A program made the position numbers and the translations under genes. Of a stretch of 11,390 bases of DNA, positions 6,114 through 11,390 are shown one piece after another (within the stretch, counting starts at the first letter, position 1; the number at the start of each line of letters is the position of its first letter). The notes beneath the pieces were generated by a model, which was given only the letters and a program-made list of their open reading frames with translations, searched no databases and was not told where the DNA came from. The DNA is from an uncultured Lachnospiraceae bacterium (GTDB lineage: Bacteria; Bacillota_A; Clostridia; Lachnospirales; Lachnospiraceae). Location of the stretch: NCBI GenBank assembly GCA_910585655.1, contig CAJUFW010000110.1, positions 1-11,390 on the forward strand, given 5' to 3'.

Positions 6114-6180
6114 ATGAAAACCTCCTTATAAAAGTGATTAGATGATAGTATGTCTGGCAGGGCGATAGGCGTACCGAGGG

Positions 6181-6633
6181 TTAGCCGATGCGCTGCGAAA
6201 GCATTTCATAGATGGATGCGGCGGCGTCTTCGATGGTGGTATTGTCACTGTCAATATGAATATCACAGGGAACTTGATCGAAGATACCATGCTTTTTTTC
6301 TAGCATAGCAGCTACCGGGGGCGGAAGCGTCCCGTGCATACGCACAGCAAAGCGTTCTTTGATTCGCTCCAGCCCTGCCGTTACCCGAATCCGAAAGCAC
6401 CCCTCCGGTAAAAATTTCAAAAGCTCCTGTTCCGTCAAAACATAAATAATAGATTCCGACCCTGTTAGGGCAGAGGCAAGCTGCTCTGAAAAAAGTCGTT
6501 CTGCTTCCGCTTCCTGTTTTGCCAGCTTCAGATAATCTTTACCTGTGACCACCCGCGCTCCGAGTTTTTCACAAAGCACCTCTGCAATCGAAGACTTACC
6601 GGTACAACTTTCGCCAAATATTCCAATTACCAT
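6181..6633 (-). CDS. Small P-loop kinase (cytidylate/adenylate kinase-like)
   Basis: 150 residues. The N-terminus MVIGIFGESCTGKSSIAEVL (1-20) is a beta strand plus Walker A loop G-E-S-C-T-G-K-S-S (7-15). The arginine-bearing block ERIKERFAVRMHGTLPP (89-105) matches the lid region of nucleotide-type kinases, and the protein ends in a helix typical of the fold. It is short compared with true cytidylate kinases (about 220 residues) and lacks their NMP-binding domain, so the acceptor is unlikely to be CMP. It may phosphorylate a small metabolite or drug. The start ATG at 6633-6631 has GGGAGG 7 bases upstream. It lies 36 bases after the GNAT gene and 67 bases before the small basic ORF. Confidence 0.75.
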   Translation of the reverse strand: MVIGIFGESCTGKSSIAEVLCEKLGARVVTGKDYLKLAKQEAEAERLFSEQLASALTGSESIIYVLTEQELLKFLPEGCFRIRVTAGLERIKERFAVRMHGTLPPPVAAMLEKKHGIFDQVPCDIHIDSDNTTIEDAAASIYEMLSQRIG

Positions 6634-6669
6634 AGCGATTCCTCCCTTTTATCCTATCAGAAATATTTG

Positions 6670-7143
6670 TTATAATGACATAACCAAAATCTGGCAAGGA
6701 TTTGTCTCTCCCCATAAAGTAGGGAAGCATTCCAGTTCCTGAAACCCAATCCCCTTATAAAAGGAATTGGTATGATCATATTCCGGGTAATGTCCTTTCT
6801 GCACCGTTTTCACCTGCAAAAAGGAATATCCCTGTTTTTTAGCATATTTGCGCAATGCCTCAAACAATCCACTGCCAAGTCCGTTTCGGTGCCATTCAGG
6901 CAAAACGCCCATGACATAAATCTCTGCGGTCGCCGGGCTGGTTTCCTTTAAAACAATAAACCCCAAGGCATCCCCGGCGCTTATGTCAGTCTTTTCAAAA
7001 GCCGCCCAGAAGGGCAGATTCCGGCTTGTCTGTACATATTCTTCAGTTGCTTCCGGAATCCCAAACCACGCAGGCAAAGCTGCCAAGACCCTTCGGGAAA
7101 TCGCTTCTTTTTCTGCTTCATTTTCCATTTGCCAAATTACCAT
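6670..7143 (-). CDS. GNAT family N-acetyltransferase
   Basis: A 157-residue single-domain GNAT. IYVMGVLPEWHRNGLGSGLF (75-94) is the acetyl-CoA binding strand-loop-helix, with the H-R-N-G-L-G loop at 85-90. The C-terminal segment TNSFYKGIGFQELECFPTLW (125-144) supplies the conserved N-x-x-F-Y-x-x-x-G-F pattern. The N-terminal LPAWFGIPEATEEYVQTSRN (23-42) is shared with a subgroup of Firmicutes GNATs of unknown substrate. The start is the ATG at 7143-7141; AAGGAG lies about 13 bases upstream, a little far but usable. It is the first gene after the two exporter subunits, 59 bases downstream of the second one. Confidence 0.8.
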   Translation of the reverse strand: MVIWQMENEAEKEAISRRVLAALPAWFGIPEATEEYVQTSRNLPFWAAFEKTDISAGDALGFIVLKETSPATAEIYVMGVLPEWHRNGLGSGLFEALRKYAKKQGYSFLQVKTVQKGHYPEYDHTNSFYKGIGFQELECFPTLWGETNPCQILVMSL

Positions 7144-7202
7144 AACGTTTCTTTATCTCCTTTTTAGATCACGTTCCGAAGACTCCAATTCTCTCCCAGA
7201 AC

Positions 7203-8993
7203 CTAAGCCACATCCCGGAACTGCGCCATATACAACTGATAATACTGACCCTTCTTTTCCATCAGCTCTGCAGGGGAACCTTGTTCTACAATTCCCCCTT
7301 TATCAATAAAGAAAATCCGATCTGCTTTCTGAATCGTGGAAAGCCGGTGCGCAATTACAAAGGAGGTTCTCCCTGCCAGTAGCGTTTCGATTCCCTGCTG
7401 AACGAGTAGTTCGGTCTGTGTATCAATACTGCTGGTAGCCTCGTCGAGAATCAAAATTTTCGGCATCGACACCATCGTTCTGGCAAACGCCAGAAGCTGA
7501 CGCTGCCCGATAGAAAGCCCGGCGCCTCGTTCCTTGAGTACCGTGTCGTAGCCCTTTTCCAGTTTGATAATAAAATCATGGGCATTGACCGCTTTGGCGG
7601 CTGCGATGATTTCTTCATCGGTTGCGTCCAGCTTGCCGTAGCGGATATTGTCCTTGATCGTACCAGAGAACAGGAAGTTATCCTGCGTCATCACGCCCAT
7701 TTGCTGTCGTAGGCTTTCAATGGAAACTTTCGTCAGATCATAGCCGTCTACCCGGATAGTTCCCTTCTGGATATCATAAAAACGGCTGACAAGGTTGACG
7801 ATTGTTGTTTTTCCGGCTCCAGTTGGACCGACCAGGGCGATGGTTTCTCCCGGCTGAATCGAAAAGCTAACGTCCTCTAATACCTTGGTTTCTGCCTCTG
7901 TCCCCTCATCATAGGTAAAGGACACATGGTCGAAGGTGACGGCTCCCTGGATGTCCGGCAGCTCTTCCACCTCAGCAGCGTCCGTGATATCTGGCTCAGT
8001 ATCAAGGATTTCAAAAATACGCTCTGCCCCGGCAACATTTGTAATCAACTGATTGTAAAAGTTGCTTAGGTTCATAATCGGATTCCAAAACATGGAAATA
8101 TAAGTACCAAAAGCAATCAGTGTGCCGACGGAAACGGTTCCCCGTCCCATCATACGGACACCTACCAGGAACAGCACCATCGTACCGATTCCCCAGCACA
8201 GGTCTACAATCGGGCCGAACATATCGGCGACCCGGCAGGCGCTGACGAAGGAATTCCGATGCTCATCGACTAATTGATGGAATGTGCGGTCGGTTTCCTC
8301 CTCTGCGGAAAAGCTTTGGATGACACGAATCCCGGATAGATCCTCATGGACAAAGGCATTTAGGTTCGAGCTTTTTTTACGGAAACTCTGCCAACGCTTA
8401 TGAGAAATAGATTGTACGATAAACACTCCGATAATCATAAGCGGAAGGCTGCTTAGGGAAGCCAGCGCCAGTCTGGCGTCCTTGAAAAACATAATTCCCA
8501 ACACGGCGCAAAGGGTGATAAAATCCGGAATTAAGGTAGTAACGCTGTTGCTTAACACCTGCTTTAAAGAATTTACATCACCGATGATCCGGGCTAAGAT
8601 CTTGCCGGTTGGTCTGCTGTCAAAAAAGCGGAAGGAAAGCGTCTGGATGTGAACATACAATTCCTGACGGATTTGCAGCAGAATTTTGTTGGACATAACC
8701 GCCATAATGTACATACGAGCTTTGACCAACAAGACAAATAATATATTCAAGGCGGCGGCAAAGATACCAAGCCGTATCAGCCCCGGCAAGTCGCCGCCTG
8801 CAATGTATACGTCAATTGCCTCCTCAATAATCAGAGGATTGAGCAAAGAGATGGTAACTGTCACCAGCATAATCAGCAGTACCACCGCTATTTGCAGCTT
8901 GTAGCCAAGCAAATAGCGGAAGAGGCGCAGTAAGGTGCTGCGCTTGCTGGCTGTGCTGGAATTTTCGTCGTTTCTAAAAGAATTAACAGCCAT
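7203..8993 (-). CDS. ABC exporter half-transporter with the catalytic glutamate (second subunit of a heterodimer)
   Basis: 596 residues in the usual exporter order. Residues about 20-320 are an ABC-type-1 membrane domain with six expected helices; 345-596 are the nucleotide-binding domain. Walker A is GPTGAGKTT (389-397), Q-loop Q437, Walker B ILILDE (513-518) with catalytic E518, D-loop SSID (521-524) and H-loop H549. The signature motif is LSIGQ (493-497) instead of LSGGQ. In heterodimeric exporters such as BmrCD, LmrCD and TM287/288, one subunit carries the catalytic Glu and a degenerate signature, which is what is seen here. The pair should move drugs, lipids or peptides outward using ATP. 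The start ATG at 8993-8991 has GGAGGA about 8 bases upstream. It lies 207 bases from its partner gene. Confidence 0.9.
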   Translation of the reverse strand: MAVNSFRNDENSSTASKRSTLLRLFRYLLGYKLQIAVVLLIMLVTVTISLLNPLIIEEAIDVYIAGGDLPGLIRLGIFAAALNILFVLLVKARMYIMAVMSNKILLQIRQELYVHIQTLSFRFFDSRPTGKILARIIGDVNSLKQVLSNSVTTLIPDFITLCAVLGIMFFKDARLALASLSSLPLMIIGVFIVQSISHKRWQSFRKKSSNLNAFVHEDLSGIRVIQSFSAEEETDRTFHQLVDEHRNSFVSACRVADMFGPIVDLCWGIGTMVLFLVGVRMMGRGTVSVGTLIAFGTYISMFWNPIMNLSNFYNQLITNVAGAERIFEILDTEPDITDAAEVEELPDIQGAVTFDHVSFTYDEGTEAETKVLEDVSFSIQPGETIALVGPTGAGKTTIVNLVSRFYDIQKGTIRVDGYDLTKVSIESLRQQMGVMTQDNFLFSGTIKDNIRYGKLDATDEEIIAAAKAVNAHDFIIKLEKGYDTVLKERGAGLSIGQRQLLAFARTMVSMPKILILDEATSSIDTQTELLVQQGIETLLAGRTSFVIAHRLSTIQKADRIFFIDKGGIVEQGSPAELMEKKGQYYQLYMAQFRDVA

Positions 8994-9009
8994 AAAATGA
9001 ATCCTCCTA

Positions 9010-9080
9010 TTTTAAGTTCCGCATCTGTTCTACCAGTACCCCCACTTAGCAGAGTAATTTCCAGCCGCAAAGAGGCGCGT
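9010..9080 (-). repeat. 71-bp repeat, copy A, before the second exporter gene
   Basis: Copy A of an imperfect direct repeat; copy B is at 9121-9191. Both are 71 bases, aligned without gaps with 50 of 71 identical. The conserved ends are TTTTAAGT-Y-CCGCA at one side and AATTTCCAGCCGCAAARAGG then CGCGT at the other; the middle has diverged. The copies are separated by 40 bases. On the transcribed strand each copy begins ACGCGCC and ends ACTTAAAA. Confidence 0.8.
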
Positions 9081-9115
9081 CTGAAAATTCTCTGGGGGGT
9101 ACTGTCCGAACAGAT
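9023..9115 (-). other. Long imperfect hairpin in the untranslated RNA between the exporter genes
   Basis: Plus-strand arms: ATCTGTTC (9023-9030) pairs with GAACAGAT (9108-9115); after a symmetric 3x3 internal loop, CAGTACCCCC (9034-9043) pairs with GGGGGTACTG (9095-9104). After a 6-base bulge on one side, CAGAG (9050-9054) pairs with CTCTG (9090-9094), AATTT (9056-9060) with AAATT (9085-9089), and CAG (9062-9064) with CTG (9081-9083). That totals 31 pairs around a 16-base loop. The base of the hairpin ends about 15 nt before the Shine-Dalgarno site (9007-9002) of the second exporter gene. No U-run follows it on the transcribed strand, so it is not a standard terminator. RNA processing or stability, or translational control, is possible. 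Confidence 0.7.
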
Positions 9116-9120
9116 ACTGT

Positions 9121-9191
9121 TTTTAAGTCCCGCAACTGCCTTCCCAGGACATGAAAGCCAGAGCTGAATTTCCAGCCGCAAAAAGGCGCGT
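9121..9191 (-). repeat. 71-bp repeat, copy B, just after the first exporter gene
   Basis: The partner of copy A (9010-9080), starting 111 bases away. It lies within 9 bases of the stop codon of the first exporter gene. Unlike copy A, it is not part of the long hairpin, although its GGCTG-GAAATT-CAGC segment on the transcribed strand can form a short stem of its own. Two copies suggest a local duplication of a structured element. Confidence 0.8.
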
Positions 9192-9200
9192 TTTTGTAGC

Positions 9201-10973
9201 TTAGATGGCAGGAGCTGGCTCTGGTGTTGTCTGTGGGACAGAGGCGGATGGCATTGCGTTAAGGAAGGCGCCGTATTGGCATTGGAAGGTCTGATAATAC
9301 AATCCCTTTAACGCCATCAGCTCTTCGTGGGTACCGCGTTCTGCGATTTTTCCTCCGTCCAGGTAGAGGATTTCATCTGCATGACGGACGGCGGAAATCC
9401 GGTGGGCAATGATAATTTTCGTGGTATTGGTAAGCGCGGATAGCTCCTGCTGGATGGCGTGTTCGGTTTCCATATCCAGGGCGGAAGTCGAATCGTCTAA
9501 AATCAGAATCGGATTCTGCTTGGCAACGGCTCTGGCAATGCTGATACGCTGCTTTTGCCCGCCGGAAAGCCCGACGCCACGCTCGCCGATAACCGTATCA
9601 TATCCGGCGTCCATTTTTTCAATAAAGCTTTTCGCCTGCGCGAATTCGGCAGAATTTGCAATGATAGTGTCTGTCACAAACTCATGTTTTCCCATCTTGA
9701 TATTTTCTTTAATCGTATCAGAAAAGAGGAAAACATCCTGCATAACCATGGAAATACTTCCGCGGAGCTGCTGAAAGGACAGATCGCGAATATCCGTGCC
9801 ATCTAATAAAATGCTGCCCTCGTCTGCATCATAAAAACGCTGCAGCAGGTTAATCACAGAGGTTTTTCCGGCTCCGGTAGCGCCCATGATGCCAAGTGTT
9901 TTTCCGGCTTCCAAATGGAAGGAAATATCTGAAAGCACCTGGGAATCTCCCAGTTTTAAGGAGACGTGGCGGAATTCGACAGAACCCTTTACTTCTGGTA
10001 AAACCGTCGGTTGTTCTTTTTCCACAACACTGGCTGCCGTATCGTAAATCTTTTTGATTTTTTTACGGGAGGCAACCGCTGCAGAAAAGTCGTTTGCCAG
10101 CCAGCCGATGTTTTCCATAGGCCACACGATATTCCGGGAATATTCTGTAAAAGCCGCCAGATCTCCTAAGGTCAGCTCGCCCTCAATCACCAGGACACCG
10201 CCGAAGATGACAGAAAGGACGGGAATCAGTTTGGTAATGAACTGAAACATAGGCTGGTAGCGAACTAATTGGCGCGACTGTGTCATGTTCAGATCATAAT
10301 ACCGTTGGTTGTGAGAGAGGAATTTCTGGATTTCAAATTTCTCTCTGGCAAATGCCTTTACCGTGCGGACGCCTGCCAAATTTTCCTCGGCTACGGTGTT
10401 TAATTCCGCATTTTCTTCACTGATTTCCTCGTAGACCTTATCCAGCTTTCGCTCCATGATTACGGCGATCGTTGCTACAATCGGCATTCCGATACAAGGA
10501 ATAATGGAAAGCTTCGGGCTGATGGAAAACATACAATAAAGTACAATCACAGTGTGGATAACTACTTCGATAATCAGCATACCAACATAGCCTAACGTTC
10601 CCTGAATCAAATCAATGTCGTCTTTTAGACGAGCCATCAGTTCTCCAGTATTGGTATTATCAAAGTAGCCGACAGATAAACTCTGAATATGGGCGAACAG
10701 GTTTTTCCGCATATCCGCACCAATGGCAGAGCCTACTCGGTCAAACGTAAATTCCTTTAAATAGCCGAAAATACACCGTCCGATGCCGACTAAAAGGATA
10801 CCGCCTAAAAGCCTGGTTAAAAGTTCTAGTTGCCCGTCGGTGATCACATCATCGATGATGCTTCGGGTAATCTGCGGGTATATCATATCTAATGTTGTCG
10901 CCGTTAGCATACAAAACAGCGCAAAGATATAAACATACCAGTATTTAAAAACATAACTTGACAGTTTTTTCAA
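9201..10973 (-). CDS. ABC exporter half-transporter with degenerate catalytic site (first subunit of a heterodimer)
   Basis: 590 residues. A type-1 exporter membrane domain occupies about 10-310 and the ATPase domain about 328-570. Walker A is GATGAGKTS (364-372), Q-loop Q412, signature a perfect LSGGQ (469-473), Walker B ILILDD (489-494) with Asp494 replacing the catalytic Glu, D-loop SALD (497-500) and H-loop H524. Combined with the partner (E518, LSIGQ), the dimer has one competent site (partner Walker motifs plus this LSGGQ) and one degenerate site, the BmrC/LmrC-like arrangement. The C-terminus has a short Pro/Ala/Ser/Thr-rich tail (MPSASVPQTTPEPAPAI). The start is a TTG (10973-10971) with a GGGGGG Shine-Dalgarno 6 bases upstream. 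No strong promoter was seen just before it; a terminator and leader ORF lie upstream, suggesting attenuation control. Confidence 0.9.
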   Translation of the reverse strand: MKKLSSYVFKYWYVYIFALFCMLTATTLDMIYPQITRSIIDDVITDGQLELLTRLLGGILLVGIGRCIFGYLKEFTFDRVGSAIGADMRKNLFAHIQSLSVGYFDNTNTGELMARLKDDIDLIQGTLGYVGMLIIEVVIHTVIVLYCMFSISPKLSIIPCIGMPIVATIAVIMERKLDKVYEEISEENAELNTVAEENLAGVRTVKAFAREKFEIQKFLSHNQRYYDLNMTQSRQLVRYQPMFQFITKLIPVLSVIFGGVLVIEGELTLGDLAAFTEYSRNIVWPMENIGWLANDFSAAVASRKKIKKIYDTAASVVEKEQPTVLPEVKGSVEFRHVSLKLGDSQVLSDISFHLEAGKTLGIMGATGAGKTSVINLLQRFYDADEGSILLDGTDIRDLSFQQLRGSISMVMQDVFLFSDTIKENIKMGKHEFVTDTIIANSAEFAQAKSFIEKMDAGYDTVIGERGVGLSGGQKQRISIARAVAKQNPILILDDSTSALDMETEHAIQQELSALTNTTKIIIAHRISAVRHADEILYLDGGKIAERGTHEELMALKGLYYQTFQCQYGAFLNAMPSASVPQTTPEPAPAI

Positions 10974-11090
10974 GAAAATCCCCCCTAAATGCTGTCTGTC
11001 ATAAGATCATGCAACGTCAACAGAAAGAAACTGTTATGTTTCATGAAAATACAGGTGTGAACCCTACGAAAATGCCGGAAATGGACACGC

Positions 11091-11116
11091 AAAAAAGCGT
11101 GGAGACACATTCCACG
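11091..11116 (-). terminator. Intrinsic terminator or attenuator in the exporter leader
   Basis: On the minus strand CGTGGA (11116-11111), a 7-base loop and TCCACG (11103-11098) form a 6-bp stem. One base later come six consecutive Ts (11096-11091). It lies 87 bases after the stop of the leader ORF and 117 bases before the exporter TTG start. A competing pairing of the upstream GTGG (about 11130-11127) with CCAC of the terminator's 3' arm is possible but short. The 229 bases between leader ORF and exporter hold this element, a CGCCG/CGGCG hairpin at 11163-11180, a weak AACAG/CTGTT hairpin at 11019-11035, and nothing else I can name. Confidence 0.65.
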
Positions 11117-11202
11117 TTCCAGTGACACCACTATTCTGTTTTATTTACTGCATCAGGGCTTCCGCCGAAGATGACCGGCGCAAAGAAAACAAACCAGAGC
11201 TG

Positions 11203-11343
11203 TTACTTTCGTATGGTTGAGGCAATCTCACATGTAGAGTTCGTTATAAAATTGACAAGGTTCGGCGTCTGCATCGTTGCTAGCTGATTGATCCGTATGT
11301 TTGCATTTGTACCGATTATCATTCTAAATTTTATATTACACAT
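11203..11343 (-). CDS. 46-codon leader ORF upstream of the ABC exporter
   Basis: The ATG at 11343-11341 follows GGAGG (11356-11352) with an ideal 8-base gap. The frame reads MCNIKFRMIIGTNANIRINQ then LATMQTPNLVNFITNSTCEI then ASTIRK and ends at TAA (11205-11203). The peptide is Asn/Thr/Ile-rich and has no signal peptide or clear membrane helix. It is followed by the terminator and then the exporter pair. In Bacillus subtilis the bmrCD exporter genes are preceded by bmrB, a leader peptide gene of about this size whose translation controls a terminator in response to ribosome-targeting antibiotics. The same order here suggests an analogous leader, but I cannot show sequence homology. It could also be an independent small protein. 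Its promoter lies outside or at the edge of the window. Confidence 0.55.
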   Translation of the reverse strand: MCNIKFRMIIGTNANIRINQLATMQTPNLVNFITNSTCEIASTIRK

Positions 11344-11390
11344 GTGATGAGCCTCCTTTCTGAATATTTGCCATACCGCAACTTTATGAC

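Noticed and set aside
5943..6131. Plus-strand ORF of 62 codons
   Set aside because: It lies opposite the better-supported minus-strand 46-codon gene, has no Shine-Dalgarno sequence, and its protein sequence shows no recognisable features.
6983..7309. Plus-strand ORF of 108 codons
   Set aside because: It is antisense to the GNAT gene and the end of the exporter gene, with no start signal or known motifs; both minus-strand genes are well supported.
9023..9115. Hairpin as an intrinsic terminator of the first exporter gene
   Set aside because: On the transcribed strand no U-run follows the stem (it is followed by GCGGAACTTAAAATAGGAGG); a T-run exists only on the plus-strand side, where no gene lies.
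8888..9181. Minus-strand ORF of 97 codons spanning the space between the exporter genes
   Set aside because: It overlaps the start of the second exporter gene in another frame and merely translates the 71-bp repeats (note the repeated RLEI); there is no ribosome binding site.
9010..9191. CRISPR-like repeats
   Set aside because: Only two copies, 71 bases long and 30% diverged, so neither length nor copy number fits a CRISPR array.
11007..11026. Promoter directly before the first exporter gene (TTGACG near 11021-11016)
   Set aside because: The -35-like TTGACG is not followed by a -10 box at 16-18 bases; the nearest TATGAC is only about 11 bases away.

Overview
The window is a run of genes that are all on the minus strand, so transcription goes from high to low coordinates. 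Strong GGAGG ribosome binding sites, TTG as an alternative start, moderate GC and the protein families suggest a low-to-moderate-GC Bacillota (Firmicutes) genome, probably a gut-type Clostridia/Lachnospiraceae. That placement is inference; no rRNA or tRNA is present to anchor it. No convincing plus-strand gene was found.

In transcription order: (1) a leader region at 11390-10974, with a 46-codon ORF that has a good ribosome binding site, then an intrinsic terminator, then about 120 bases of untranslated DNA. (2) Two half-size ABC exporter genes (10973-9201 and 8993-7203) whose nucleotide-binding motifs are complementary: one has Asp in place of the catalytic Glu, the other has LSIGQ in place of LSGGQ. 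This is the signature of an asymmetric heterodimeric drug exporter of the BmrCD/LmrCD type. The 207 bases between them hold two copies of a 71-bp repeat and a 31-bp imperfect hairpin. (3) A string of small enzymes at 7143-3355: a GNAT acetyltransferase, a small P-loop kinase, a 46-residue basic protein, a GNAT protein with two C-terminal glycine-rich membrane segments, a nucleotidyltransferase-fold protein that looks C-terminally truncated, a flavodoxin-fold NAD(P)H:FMN oxidoreductase and another GNAT. (4) A 579-residue GNAT + metallo-beta-lactamase + GNAT fusion (3351-1612). (5) A P-loop kinase that overlaps an AviRa-type rRNA methyltransferase (1573-358). (6) A hicAB toxin-antitoxin locus with its own near-consensus promoter. 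Its hicA toxin is broken by an internal deletion that removes the catalytic histidine region, and hicB runs off the window at position 1.

The contents (exporter, five GNAT domains in four genes, a nucleotidyltransferase fold, kinases, an rRNA methyltransferase, a broken toxin-antitoxin pair) look like an accessory, detoxification/resistance-flavoured region. Only the exporter and the methyltransferase have family-level links to antibiotics. The least ordinary items are the leader ORF-terminator arrangement before the exporter, the structured repeat between the two exporter genes, the three-domain GNAT-MBL-GNAT protein, the membrane-tailed GNAT, and the catalytically deleted hicA beside a hicB whose visible start is intact.
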